Assembly: GCA_002372465.1 (NCBI GenBank)
Contig: DFGW01000044.1
Location: 1-16,007 of the forward strand
DNA: 16,007 nucleotides
Direction: 5' to 3'
Source of the DNA: Butyrivibrio sp. UBA3740
GTDB lineage: Bacteria; Bacillota; Clostridia; Lachnospirales; Lachnospiraceae
Shown: piece after piece, positions 7,592-15,152 of the stretch
Layout: each line of letters starts with the position of its first letter
How positions within the stretch are numbered: the first letter of the stretch is position 1
Made by a program: the position numbers and the translations under genes
The notes under the pieces: generated by a model
Told to the model about the DNA's origin: nothing
Database searches by the model: none
Seen by the model: only the letters and a program-made list of their open reading frames with translations

Positions 7592-7604
7592 GTAACAATG
7601 TTAC
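7592..7604. promoter_or_regulatory. inverted repeat GTAAC-N3-GTTAC, possible operator
   Basis: GTAAC (7592-7596) and GTTAC (7600-7604) form a perfect short dyad about 85-95 bases upstream of the -10 of the small cysteine-protein pair. Size and spacing suit a dimeric regulator site, but distance from the promoter makes this uncertain. Confidence 0.3.
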
Positions 7605-7620
7605 GATTTAATCACCTTCA

Positions 7621-7645
7621 TGTAGGGAGCCGATGTGTCCCTACA
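7621..7645. repeat. 8-bp stem-loop of unknown role
   Basis: TGTAGGGA (7621-7628) pairs perfectly with TCCCTACA (7638-7645) around 9 bases. It lies beyond the terminator of the BMP gene and upstream of the small cysteine genes. There is no U-tract on either side, so it is not a standard terminator. It could be a fragment of a dispersed intergenic repeat, a backup terminator or an operator. Confidence 0.4.
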
Positions 7646-7655
7646 ATCATAAGAA

Positions 7656-7692
7656 AAAGGGGAGTGTCCAGTTCTTGGATTTACTCCCCTTT
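7656..7692 (-). terminator. intrinsic terminator of the HD-GYP/BMP operon
   Basis: AAAGGGGAGT (7656-7665) pairs with ACTCCCCTTT (7683-7692) in a 10-bp GC-rich stem with a partly paired loop. Read on the minus strand the stem ends in CCCCTTTTTCTT, a usable U-tract. It is placed 41 bases after the BMP protein stop. The plus-strand reading also ends in TTT, but no plus gene precedes it. Confidence 0.85.
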
Positions 7693-7732
7693 CTAATTAA
7701 TCTGATATTATGTCTAAAGTTCTTTTCCCAGG

Positions 7733-8923
7733 TTACTGAATCGTGATGATGTCCGAAAGAATATAGTGGAAGGTCGGATAGGAGGTGTTTTCGTTCTCCA
7801 CGTAGCCATGCTTAAGGTCAACTATGTCTGATGGATTTTCGGGATCAGCGCCCTTGTAGTCGCCCTTAAAAACGAAGTCGCCATTGCCGCGCTTGAAGTG
7901 CTCGATGGCACTGTCCATGGCCTCCTGCGTCCCCGGTGCACAAACCTGCTGGTTTAAGTCCACCATTTCAACCCATCCCTTCTCAAAACCGGCAGAAACA
8001 TCGTTTCCGTGAATGCGTCCTGTAACCACCGTTTCTATCTTCTTGTTGTTCATCACTGCCTCTACAGCCTCAAGTACGTAGGGCTCCCAGCAGATTCTGG
8101 AGGTAACCAGTGACGATCCCGGGGCAACCTCAGACATGCTCTGGTTGTAGCCCACAAAGCAGATCGGTCTGTTGGTGGAAGCTTCCTCACAGGCGATGGC
8201 CGGTCCAATGGTATCCGTGTGCTGGGAAATGATCACGCAGCCATCCTCTATAAGCTTTTTGGCAGCGCTCTTCTCATGGGCATAACTGCTCCAGGTCTGG
8301 GTGTAGCTTACCCTCATGACAGCCTGCGGTACTATGGAGCGGACGCCCAGGAGAAATGCCGTGTATCCGGAAATGACTTCTGATGTGGGAAATGCTGCCA
8401 CAAAACCGACAATGGCCTGATCCTCAGTGATGAGCCCCTCGGAGATCATCTGCTGGATCTTCATTCCTGCTGCTATTCCACTTACGTATCTTCCCTGATA
8501 GGCCTCACCCTTGAAGGTATGGTAATTGGAAGGAACGCTCTTTCCACTCATGTCCATGTAGGATGTCTGGCAAAACTGGATATTGGGATATTCCGGCGCA
8601 AGCTTCATTACCAATTCGCTGTAGCCGTTGAAAAAGATAATGTCGCAGCCCTGAACAGCCAGATCCCTAAGGGGCTCTTCCATCTCGTCATCAAGAACGT
8701 TGCTACAGGTCAGGATCTCTACCTGCTCTCCATATTTCTTTTCCAGGGCGTCCTTGGCCAGGGAGAAGTTATAGGTATATGGTGTGCTCTCGTCGTTATC
8801 GTAAATGAAGCCGATCTTCAGGTTCTCTCTCGTGTTGTGCGGATTAAGCACCTTGAAAAGTCCGAGGAAGGCAGCCAGTACAACAAGACAAGTCAGCACA
8901 GAAATCAGATATACTCGCTTCAT
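7733..8923 (-). CDS. BMP family solute-binding protein, membrane-anchored
   Basis: This 396-residue protein resembles the basic membrane protein (BMP/PnrA) family of periplasmic-binding folds, whose known members bind nucleosides for ABC import. Landmarks are KIGFIYDND at the first strand, GCDIIFFNGY, the long YHTFKGEAYQGRYVSGIAAGM region with its YxGRYVSG, VGFVAAFPTSEVISGYTAFLLGV, and late VVTGRIHGNDVSAGF. Residues 5-25 form a hydrophobic segment; the C12 in it lacks a good lipobox, so an uncleaved anchor is likelier than a lipoprotein. It overlaps the upstream receptor gene by ATGA, with AAAGGAG and AGAGG before the ATG, so the two are translationally coupled. No ABC permease or ATPase gene is nearby. 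I infer that it presents a ligand to the receptor rather than to a transporter. Confidence 0.88.
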   Translation of the reverse strand: MKRVYLISVLTCLVVLAAFLGLFKVLNPHNTRENLKIGFIYDNDESTPYTYNFSLAKDALEKKYGEQVEILTCSNVLDDEMEEPLRDLAVQGCDIIFFNGYSELVMKLAPEYPNIQFCQTSYMDMSGKSVPSNYHTFKGEAYQGRYVSGIAAGMKIQQMISEGLITEDQAIVGFVAAFPTSEVISGYTAFLLGVRSIVPQAVMRVSYTQTWSSYAHEKSAAKKLIEDGCVIISQHTDTIGPAIACEEASTNRPICFVGYNQSMSEVAPGSSLVTSRICWEPYVLEAVEAVMNNKKIETVVTGRIHGNDVSAGFEKGWVEMVDLNQQVCAPGTQEAMDSAIEHFKRGNGDFVFKGDYKGADPENPSDIVDLKHGYVENENTSYPTFHYILSDIITIQ

Positions 8924-11900
8924 ACCTCTGCTCCTTTCTCTTCACCACTCATCTCAGCAGCCTGGATCTTCTTGTCTTCTTCTACTCGTCTTTTTAGCTC
9001 TTCGGAAGCGCTCTGGTCAGCCTGCTCGATCTCGCTTCGCCTCTGGGCATAAAGCTTATCAAGGTTGATGTCGCCCCTCTCACAGAGCCTTATGAAGGCA
9101 TCCAGAGCCTCGGGGTCAAACTGAGTTCCACGGCCACGCTTCATCTCATTCATAACGTAGTCGGTATCCATGTGATTACGGTAAACACGGTTGGAAGTCA
9201 TGGCATCAAAAGCATCTGCCACAGCAATGATCCTTGCGTAAAGCGGGATTTCCTCGCCCTTTAGGCCGTCAGGATAACCTTTTCCGTCATAGCGCTCGTG
9301 ATGATATCTTGTACCTTCCTCAACGTGTTCAACCAGCGTGAAGTCCTTGAGGATCTCAGCGCCGCTGACAACGTGGGATTTCATCTTGGCATATTCGTCA
9401 TCGGTGAGCCTTCCGACTTTGTTCAGAACTCCGTCAGGAATACCGATCTTGCCAATATCGTGCATCTGGGCTGCTTTGCGGAGGTTGGACAGGAACTTAT
9501 CTCTCTGCCACCACTTATAGCATCCCATCTCCTGTGCGATAAGCACCGAATACTCCGCAACTCTCGTGGAGTGCTGGTTTGTACGCACGTCCTTGGCATC
9601 GACTGCGTTCGCAATGGCCATAACTGTTTCGTTAGCCATATTGATCTTGATCTGCTGCTGGTTCAGCTGCCTCTGGATTACAAACCAGGTGCACCAGATT
9701 ATGAAGGCAATAAGGAGGATCAGCATGTAAGCTGTAAACCCTTTCTGTTCATAGAACTCACCTACCTTGACCAGATCAAAGGTACGCTCCTCAAGAACCC
9801 GGTCTCCTGCGCTGTCGAAGATAGCCAGATGGAAGGTGTATTCCCCTGATGGAATATTTACATAGATTATGTTGTTCAGATTGTTCTGAGGCACGATGGT
9901 CCACTGGTTATCATAGCCTTCAAGTTTATAACCAACGTTGGGCTCCTGAATGGTATAGTTCAGGATCTCAGGATCAAGCTCCACACGGCTGACCCCCTGA
10001 CCAACTGTGATGGGTCCCATTCGTGCGATAGGCTGCTGGACTCCATCCATTCGGATAGCTGCAAGCTGCATACGATATGACCTGACATCGCTGTTATATT
10101 TTTCTACATCGATGATATAAGCACCTGTGTCACAGGGCAGGAACAATTCACCGCTTCCGTTGTAGTAGTTCCAGGAATTGGCTGTAAGGGATGTACCAAG
10201 ACCTCTTCTGGCATCAAGAAGCTCCCAGGCAATCTCTCCGCCTTCCACCAGTTCATCACGCTCTACAACGTAAATACCGGCACTGGACATAACAAACAGG
10301 GTGTCCTCATCCTTTACCCAGATGTCGTAGTTGTTGAAATATGGGAATTTATCCAGAACGCGGATCGTTCCCTCGGGTTCAAGATAGCAAAGACTGTTAC
10401 TGGTTACTATAAACACGCCTTCTGATTTGGGATCTTTGATGGTCCTTAAGATAACTCCGCTGCTAAGACCATCTTCGCGGGTCAGAATGTCGTAAACTTT
10501 ACCATCCTTAAGCACTGCGATTCCATCACCGTCAGTTCCTGCCAGGATTGTTCCGTCACTTCTTTCTGTCACTGTCAGGATCATGGAATTGATAAGACCA
10601 TCTTCATTGCTGATAGTACGTATTATCTTATGGTCCTTAATGTAGCTTATTCCGGTGTCCCCGGCTGCCAGGATCGTTCCGTCCGAAAGACCTGTTACTA
10701 TTCTGGCACGGTTTCCGAAGCTTCCGTTGTCTGCGTTGTATGACCAGGAAACTCCATCCGGTGAGTACTCCATAAGACCGCTTCCATAGGTACATATCCA
10801 AAGGTGGTTCTTGTCATCCACATACATGCAGCGGATTCTCTTTTCATCAAGTTCTTCAGTGAGGGCATTCTCTATTTCTCTGTGACAGGCCTTATCCACC
10901 ACATCAAGTCCCTTATCGGTTCCGATGTAATAGCAGCGCTGCCAGGAAACAATGGCATTTACAACCTTACGCTCCATTCCGATGGCGCCGTATACATCTC
11001 TGAAGGGAGATTTTGCCAGCCTAAGGAGCCCCAGTCTTGATGAGGTAAACCAAAGGTTCCCCTGATAGTCGTAGAGCATATGGTCAATGGAGTTATTGAA
11101 TTCATTGGTATTCAGATAGTGATAGCCTGTGTCATCTATGTAGGCCACGCCATCATCTGCGGAAACAAACAGCGTGCCTTCATCCAGATAGTCAAGGCTG
11201 TTGATGTGACTAACATTATCACACACTGTCAGCTGAAGGCGCTTAAAGTTGTCACCGGAAACGTCATAGCGGTATATGTTGTTGGTGGAAGTACCAACCA
11301 TAAGAGTTCCATTGGGTGCAAATGTGCAGCAGTTGAAGCTGTTTTCTTCATCCGGAAGCTTTTCTACCGCCAGGATCTCTCCGTGTTTCAAAAGAAAAAG
11401 TCTGCCATCGGAAGAAATCGCTGCCACGCGCCCTTCTTCATCGGCTGAAAGGCAGTCAGCGTAGTTGACTTCATCTAATGTGTTGGCATCTTTAATACCA
11501 TTGTTCATAACCAGGATCTGCATGCTTCCTGTAGTTCCAACATAATAATATCCATCTGTTGCTCGCACTATACTGCGGACAGAGTTGGAAGGAAGGCCAC
11601 TGGCCTGATCAAGAACGTTTACTACTTTTTCCCGGATGACGATGGAAAGACCATTGTCGTTGGTACCGATCCATAGACGTCCTTCCTCATCCACAAATAA
11701 GCAGTTTACGTTTTTTACTGATTCATATTCATCGATCCAGCGAAACTCACGGCCATTGTACCTGTACAGCCCGGCATAGGTTCCAATCCAGAGAACTCCG
11801 TCATTGGTCTGGACTATATCATTGGCTTCTCCACAGGGAAGTCCGTTGTTACTGCTGTAGATTGTCTGAACATAATCGTTATAGTCTATGTTGTCTGTGG

Positions 11901-12567
11901 GAGTTCCTTCTTCCGCCCTTACAGGTGTTGATATGGCAAGGCCTGCAATCATGCTGGATACCAGTATAAGTACCAGTGACGTAGTTACTGCTCCGCCTCT
12001 TTTTACCTTATTGTCATTGTCTTCGCCGCCCCTGAACCGCCTTATCAGGAAGACTATATAAACAGCAGCAATTGTAAGGACTTTGTCAGCAAACTCGATG
12101 GCCAGCTGTCCTAAAACACAACAAACAAAGACAGGCCATTCCTTATCACTAAGATAATTAATGATCCCGTCTCCCCATCTGTTTCCTGTATAACCATGAT
12201 TAAAGATCAGATTGACTGGCACAGAAACAATAAGTGCCGTGAGCATAACTAAAGAAGCGGCCTTCATAAAGCCGAAGAATTCATCGAACCATTTCTTCTG
12301 CGCAGCAATACCAACGATTATACCCAGAGCAATACTGGTTATGGAATAAACTGCAGAAAGGTGATCGACCATGGAATAAGCTATATTCCCTGTCAGACCC
12401 ACCATAGCGCCACAAACTGGTCCTCCAATATAAGCGCAAAGCGCTGTTCCGAAGGAATCAGCCCATAGTGGCAATCCAAGCCATGAAGCCACACACTTTC
12501 CGCCAATGTTAAGGCACACGCATGTAGCGATAAACAGAACAATCTTCCATGTCTTCCAATTACTCAT
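8920..12567 (-). CDS. HD-GYP receptor with ECF-S-like module and double beta-propeller
   Basis: This is a 1215-residue membrane sensor. In order: residues 8-178, a five- or six-segment membrane module like an ECF transporter S component (DSFGTALCAYIGGPVCGAMVG); 193-216, a further hydrophobic segment ending in ARAEE-like sequence; 230-825, fourteen Reg_prop-like propeller repeats (DGVLWIGTYAGLYRY, EGRLWIGTNDNGL, DGTILAGTDGDGI and others); about 865-935, a Y_Y_Y domain (YKLEGYDNQWTIV); 944-966, a membrane segment; 975-1158, an HD-GYP domain; then a charged tail. The phosphodiesterase looks intact: HD at 1036-1037, H1065, HHE at 1089-1091, GYP at 1097-1099, D1118. HD-GYP enzymes hydrolyse c-di-GMP. 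The extracellular part matches Bacteroides hybrid two-component sensors, but a kinase is absent. I chose the ATG at 12567, with GAGGGGG nine bases upstream; the TTG at 12573 is too close. The downstream BMP gene overlaps by four bases. Confidence 0.93.
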   Translation of the reverse strand: MSNWKTWKIVLFIATCVCLNIGGKCVASWLGLPLWADSFGTALCAYIGGPVCGAMVGLTGNIAYSMVDHLSAVYSITSIALGIIVGIAAQKKWFDEFFGFMKAASLVMLTALIVSVPVNLIFNHGYTGNRWGDGIINYLSDKEWPVFVCCVLGQLAIEFADKVLTIAAVYIVFLIRRFRGGEDNDNKVKRGGAVTTSLVLILVSSMIAGLAISTPVRAEEGTPTDNIDYNDYVQTIYSSNNGLPCGEANDIVQTNDGVLWIGTYAGLYRYNGREFRWIDEYESVKNVNCLFVDEEGRLWIGTNDNGLSIVIREKVVNVLDQASGLPSNSVRSIVRATDGYYYVGTTGSMQILVMNNGIKDANTLDEVNYADCLSADEEGRVAAISSDGRLFLLKHGEILAVEKLPDEENSFNCCTFAPNGTLMVGTSTNNIYRYDVSGDNFKRLQLTVCDNVSHINSLDYLDEGTLFVSADDGVAYIDDTGYHYLNTNEFNNSIDHMLYDYQGNLWFTSSRLGLLRLAKSPFRDVYGAIGMERKVVNAIVSWQRCYYIGTDKGLDVVDKACHREIENALTEELDEKRIRCMYVDDKNHLWICTYGSGLMEYSPDGVSWSYNADNGSFGNRARIVTGLSDGTILAAGDTGISYIKDHKIIRTISNEDGLINSMILTVTERSDGTILAGTDGDGIAVLKDGKVYDILTREDGLSSGVILRTIKDPKSEGVFIVTSNSLCYLEPEGTIRVLDKFPYFNNYDIWVKDEDTLFVMSSAGIYVVERDELVEGGEIAWELLDARRGLGTSLTANSWNYYNGSGELFLPCDTGAYIIDVEKYNSDVRSYRMQLAAIRMDGVQQPIARMGPITVGQGVSRVELDPEILNYTIQEPNVGYKLEGYDNQWTIVPQNNLNNIIYVNIPSGEYTFHLAIFDSAGDRVLEERTFDLVKVGEFYEQKGFTAYMLILLIAFIIWCTWFVIQRQLNQQQIKINMANETVMAIANAVDAKDVRTNQHSTRVAEYSVLIAQEMGCYKWWQRDKFLSNLRKAAQMHDIGKIGIPDGVLNKVGRLTDDEYAKMKSHVVSGAEILKDFTLVEHVEEGTRYHHERYDGKGYPDGLKGEEIPLYARIIAVADAFDAMTSNRVYRNHMDTDYVMNEMKRGRGTQFDPEALDAFIRLCERGDINLDKLYAQRRSEIEQADQSASEELKRRVEEDKKIQAAEMSGEEKGAEV

Positions 12568-12642
12568 ACCCAACTTCCCCCTCGCGAATATATGACAATG
12601 GAATTCTAAAAGTTCTCTAAAAGATTTACTGCTTTGTTTATA

Positions 12643-12671
12643 ATTATATTCTAAATATCATCAAGTTTCAA
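12643..12671 (-). promoter_or_regulatory. strong promoter of the HD-GYP/BMP operon
   Basis: On the minus strand TTGAAA (12671-12666) is followed after exactly 17 bases by TATAAT (12648-12643), a near-consensus sigma-A promoter. The start point is near 12636, giving a leader of about 70 bases to the ATG. The leader has two TTTTAGA direct repeats but no riboswitch fold that I recognise. Confidence 0.8.
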
Positions 12672-12700
12672 AATAAGTATTTATTATCGCTCAACTGTAA

Positions 12701-12925
12701 TCACTTCTTCCTGCAGATGTAGAGCAGGTGATTGGTGTTGCCAAGGAGCTCTCTCTTTTCCGAAAAAGCAAGGTACCACTTGGAAAGAGCCTCGAAGTCC
12801 TCGTCGGTCACACAGAAATCCGGTCTCTTTTCTATAGGCTCAAGAAGTCCATCTACACCTGTGGTGGTGATCCAGTCTACACTCTTATCCCTGAACAGTT
12901 CTCTGAAGTCTGTCATCCTCCACAT
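12701..12925 (-). pseudogene. C-terminal remnant of a SAM-dependent methyltransferase
   Basis: The open frame encodes 74 residues that read like the last part of class I SAM-dependent methyltransferases of Lachnospiraceae (DFRELFRDKSVDWI, then EDFEALSKWYLAFSEKRELLGNTNHLLYICRK at the end). The SAM-binding Rossmann motifs that should precede it are missing. No proper ribosome site is present: the only GGAGG overlaps the candidate ATG itself. The upstream 41 bases overlap the 3' end of the GNAT gene in another frame, whose tail resembles the start of the same methyltransferase type. I therefore read this as the remains after an internal deletion. The family call is from pattern memory. A short expressed protein cannot be excluded. 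Confidence 0.6.
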
Positions 12926-13469
12926 ACTGCCCGTAGAAGTCGCTGATGATCTTCTCTCTGGATCCCTCCGGATCTATCATATCTATCCTGGTAAAATACT
13001 CAGTGTCATTCTCATGATGGATATATGCGCCGTTCTTAAGCTGAACCTTGAGGCTTGCCGGGTTATCCTTGTTCACGGAAAGATATGCCTCGTGAATTCC
13101 CTTCTCCCTGGCCTTGTCTAGTGTCAGCGCAAGTCCCTTAGTTGCATAGCCCTTTCCCCTGAACTTTTTGGAAATGCAATAGCCTATGTGCCCGGGACCT
13201 TCCCTTAAAAAGTCGTTCAGATAGTGCCTTAGGTTAAAAACTCCCACGTACTCCCCATCGTCGCACAGCACATAAGTGGTATCAGCCACAAAGCCTTCCG
13301 GCAGTTCCTTCCCCAAGGACCAGTTGCGCTTCATTTCGATCCATGTAAGGAACCTGTCATAATCAAAACCATACACGTTGTTCATGTAGCCGTTCTCGTT
13401 CTCGGGAAAACTCATGTAAAGATCGTAAGTCTTTTTGTAATCTGAATCCTGAACCCTGATAAGCTCCAT
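12885..13469 (-). CDS. GNAT family N-acetyltransferase with aberrant C-terminal tail
   Basis: This 194-residue protein of the GCN5-related acetyltransferase fold transfers an acetyl group from acetyl-CoA to an amine. The acetyl-CoA loop is RGKGYATKG (104-112), preceded by HIGYCISKKF and followed by LSVNKDNPASLKVQLKNGAYIHH, the typical last motif. The substrate is unknown. The domain should end near YFTRI (158-162). The last 30 residues (from about 165) are extra and contain ISDFYGQYVEDDRLQR, which looks like the first residues of a methyltransferase read into by fusion. The ATG at 13469 follows AAAGGAGGA at good spacing; a TTG seven codons upstream is unlikely. Just upstream is a hairpin that may end the YgjV-like transcript. 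It is probably still active, since the core domain is whole. Confidence 0.88.
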   Translation of the reverse strand: MELIRVQDSDYKKTYDLYMSFPENENGYMNNVYGFDYDRFLTWIEMKRNWSLGKELPEGFVADTTYVLCDDGEYVGVFNLRHYLNDFLREGPGHIGYCISKKFRGKGYATKGLALTLDKAREKGIHEAYLSVNKDNPASLKVQLKNGAYIHHENDTEYFTRIDMIDPEGSREKIISDFYGQYVEDDRLQRTVQG

Positions 13470-13491
13470 ACCAGCTCCTCCTTTATACAAT

Positions 13492-13524
13492 TAAACCTCA
13501 TCAAACGTAGTTCAATGAGGTTTA
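13492..13524 (-). terminator. terminator-like hairpin between YgjV-like and GNAT genes
   Basis: TAAACCTCAT (13492-13501) pairs perfectly with ATGAGGTTTA (13515-13524) around 13 bases. It lies 8 bases beyond the YgjV-like stop and just before the GNAT ribosome site. The following minus-strand bases (AATTGT) make a poor U-tract, so termination may be partial, or it may act as an attenuator for the GNAT gene. Confidence 0.5.
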
Positions 13525-13531
13525 GCATTCT

Positions 13532-14053
13532 TTATTCTCCGGCAACTTCCCGGTCATTATTTCTTTCTTTGATCATCTTATAGAGTGTGATTCCGTTGGT
13601 GACAACTGTAGCGCCATCAAAAAATGCTCCTGTGTAGGACTTCAAAACGAAGTGATAGATCATCCACGGAACAAAGGACAAGGTCACCAAAAGCTTGAAC
13701 TTAACAGGATCCTTAACATCCATAAAGATGATGTAGGCTGTGCAAACGACAGCAGGAATCACGCCAAGCCATCCCTGCTCGTTCAAAACAATTGTCATGG
13801 CTATGGAAGCAACGATCAGTATCACTTTCCATACAGTGTTCAGCTTCTCTTTATAGCAGAGGTAATTTCTGAAGCAGGAAAGCACGTTGCTGACTGCGCC
13901 GGTAACACCTCCCAGCAGCAGCATACTCACAGCCTGCATAAGGAGCTGGACAATCTGGACTATCAGTATCTTTGTCTTTTGTTTGATAGCTCCCGATCCC
14001 ACCTGGACCATGGCTGCCACGAAATCAATTATGTTTGCTATTACTATGTTCAT
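13532..14053 (-). CDS. YgjV family inner-membrane protein
   Basis: This 173-residue protein has about five hydrophobic segments and matches the YgjV group of uncharacterised inner-membrane proteins: an N-terminal helix followed by VQLLMQAVSMLLLGGVTGAVSNVLSCFRNYLCYK, then a long hydrophobic middle, a short loop (DVKDPVKFK) and a final pair of segments ending in a charged tail. No transport substrate or partner is known for the family. The ribosome site is modest (AGAGG is somewhat far; GAAG is nearer). It has its own TATAAT promoter upstream and is followed by a hairpin, so it is probably monocistronic. Confidence 0.83.
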   Translation of the reverse strand: MNIVIANIIDFVAAMVQVGSGAIKQKTKILIVQIVQLLMQAVSMLLLGGVTGAVSNVLSCFRNYLCYKEKLNTVWKVILIVASIAMTIVLNEQGWLGVIPAVVCTAYIIFMDVKDPVKFKLLVTLSFVPWMIYHFVLKSYTGAFFDGATVVTNGITLYKMIKERNNDREVAGE

Positions 14054-14094
14054 GAAACTTCTTGTATCCTCTCAATTTTTGTATCAATTAGTAC

Positions 14095-14100
14095 ATTATA
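14095..14100 (-). promoter_or_regulatory. -10 box upstream of the YgjV-like gene
   Basis: A perfect TATAAT on the minus strand lies about 45 bases before the ATG at 14053. The -35 position at 17-base spacing reads TGGAAT, a weak match. The remaining gap to the redox operon shows no clear terminator. Confidence 0.5.
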
Positions 14101-14163
14101 CTCAAATCGGTGGACTCATTCCATACCTTATTTCCATGAACTTATTCTCTCAGGGAAAAGAGC

Positions 14164-14556
14164 TTACTCCAGCCCCAGCACTTCTCCGTAAATCATTACG
14201 GCGTTCCTTACGCACTCCTCGCAGGGACAAAGGGGCTTTCCGTCGGTCATAGCCTTTAAATCACCGCACTTTATTGCTCCGCATCTTCTGCCAAACTCCT
14301 CCTGGATCATCCTTGTGGTTCCAAGAGTTCCACGACCTTCAGTCTTAAGGCCCGCGATCATCCCTGCTCCTATAAGGGCTCCACAGGTTGCCTGAAGGTT
14401 GCCCATTCCGGCGCAGAAGCCTGCAGAGATCTGCTTAAGCTGCTCCTCAGTAAGATTAGTTTCATCAGCAAGTGCTGCTGTCACTGACTGTGCACAGTTG
14501 TACATGCCGGAATTCTTTAACTCTACTGCCCTCTCAGCTCTTTCATTTAATGTCAT
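14164..14556 (-). CDS. C_GCAxxG_C_C family redox-type protein
   Basis: This 130-residue soluble protein belongs to the C_GCAxxG_C_C family, small proteins of anaerobes with conserved cysteines thought to hold a redox centre or cluster. Visible here: C21 (YNCAQSV), C48 and C58 in GFCAGMGNLQATCGALIGAGMIAG, C92 and C97 (RCGAIKCGDL), and C110, C112, C115 (LCPCEEC). The ATG at 14556 has AAAGGAG at ideal spacing; a longer frame to 14628 overlaps the upstream gene and is not used. It starts two bases after the membrane Fe-S gene, so it is the third gene of that operon. It may be an electron acceptor or carrier for the two upstream proteins; this is inferred from context. Confidence 0.9.
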   Translation of the reverse strand: MTLNERAERAVELKNSGMYNCAQSVTAALADETNLTEEQLKQISAGFCAGMGNLQATCGALIGAGMIAGLKTEGRGTLGTTRMIQEEFGRRCGAIKCGDLKAMTDGKPLCPCEECVRNAVMIYGEVLGLE

Positions 14557-14558
14557 GA

Positions 14559-15152
14559 TTATCTCCTTTCCTTTGCCTTTAACTTGCATATCCCCTGGGT
14601 CATGGTTCCCATGGGACAGAACGAACACCAGGTGCGCTCCTTGTACAGTGCCATCACGATAAGGCCAATCAGTGTTGATGTCAGCATAAGGCTGTAGAAG
14701 CCAAAGCCAAACTGCGCCACCCAGTCGGGAAATATACTACCATTATAAGCCCATTTCCACGGCACTTTAAATGTCCAAAACAGTTTTATGGCCTTACGAA
14801 GAGTCCCTGCTCCTGAGAACACCATGTAAGTCTGGAAGATCATGGTGCCAAACATGGTCAGGAAGAATACCAGGAATCCGTATCTGAACCACTTTGAAGA
14901 AATCCAGCCCGGTGCCTGTTTTCTTCTGGAGAGCTTAAGGTTCCTTCCAAGGATCCAGAACAGCTGGCCCCTTCCGCACATGTGATTGCAGAACCACTTG
15001 TTTCCGCCTGCGATGGCAAAGATCAGCGGAAGGATAAAATCTATCATTCCAAGCCAAGCAAAAAGGATATTGAAAAATCCCAATGCAAAGTACAAAATTG
15101 ACCACATCCACAGGTAATCATACCAATGGCTCTTTCTTATTGAAGTCTTCAT
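14559..15152 (-). CDS. polytopic 4Fe-4S membrane protein (NapH/YccM-like)
   Basis: This 197-residue protein has four or five hydrophobic segments. Two cysteine motifs of the Fer4_5 type flank the membrane core: FCNHMCGRGQLF (C55, C59) and WCSFCPMGTM (C176, C179), with one more, C189, in the tail. Such proteins, related to NapH, NosR and YccM, pass electrons between quinones or ferredoxins and redox enzymes across or along the membrane. It is shorter than NapH and lacks its C-terminal pair of ferredoxin motifs; here the ferredoxin is a separate upstream gene. The start overlaps the ferredoxin stop by ATGA, indicating translational coupling, with GGAGCGG before it. The exact partner and direction of electron flow cannot be read. 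Confidence 0.87.
   Translation of the reverse strand: MKTSIRKSHWYDYLWMWSILYFALGFFNILFAWLGMIDFILPLIFAIAGGNKWFCNHMCGRGQLFWILGRNLKLSRRKQAPGWISSKWFRYGFLVFFLTMFGTMIFQTYMVFSGAGTLRKAIKLFWTFKVPWKWAYNGSIFPDWVAQFGFGFYSLMLTSTLIGLIVMALYKERTWCSFCPMGTMTQGICKLKAKERR

Noticed and set aside
7605..7625. Six-codon minus-strand open frame (MKVIKS) that might be a leader peptide
   Set aside because: It has no ribosome site, and such tiny frames are expected by chance.
7733..8923. Lipobox at C12 of the BMP protein
   Set aside because: The residues before the cysteine (SVLT) and its position inside the hydrophobic core do not fit a lipoprotein cleavage site.
9298..9849. 183-residue plus-strand open frame inside the HD-GYP gene
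   Set aside because: It is fully antisense to the HD-GYP and Y_Y_Y coding region, has no ribosome site I trust and no family resemblance; it is a frame shadow of a long gene.
12567..12640. Possible riboswitch in the 70-base leader of the HD-GYP gene, for example for c-di-GMP
   Set aside because: It is too short and lacks the conserved cores of c-di-GMP aptamers; only two TTTTAGA direct repeats are seen.
13652..14191. 179-residue plus-strand open frame
   Set aside because: It is antisense to the YgjV-like gene, with a low-complexity His/Ser/Tyr-rich product and no ribosome site; the minus-strand gene has clear membrane protein character.
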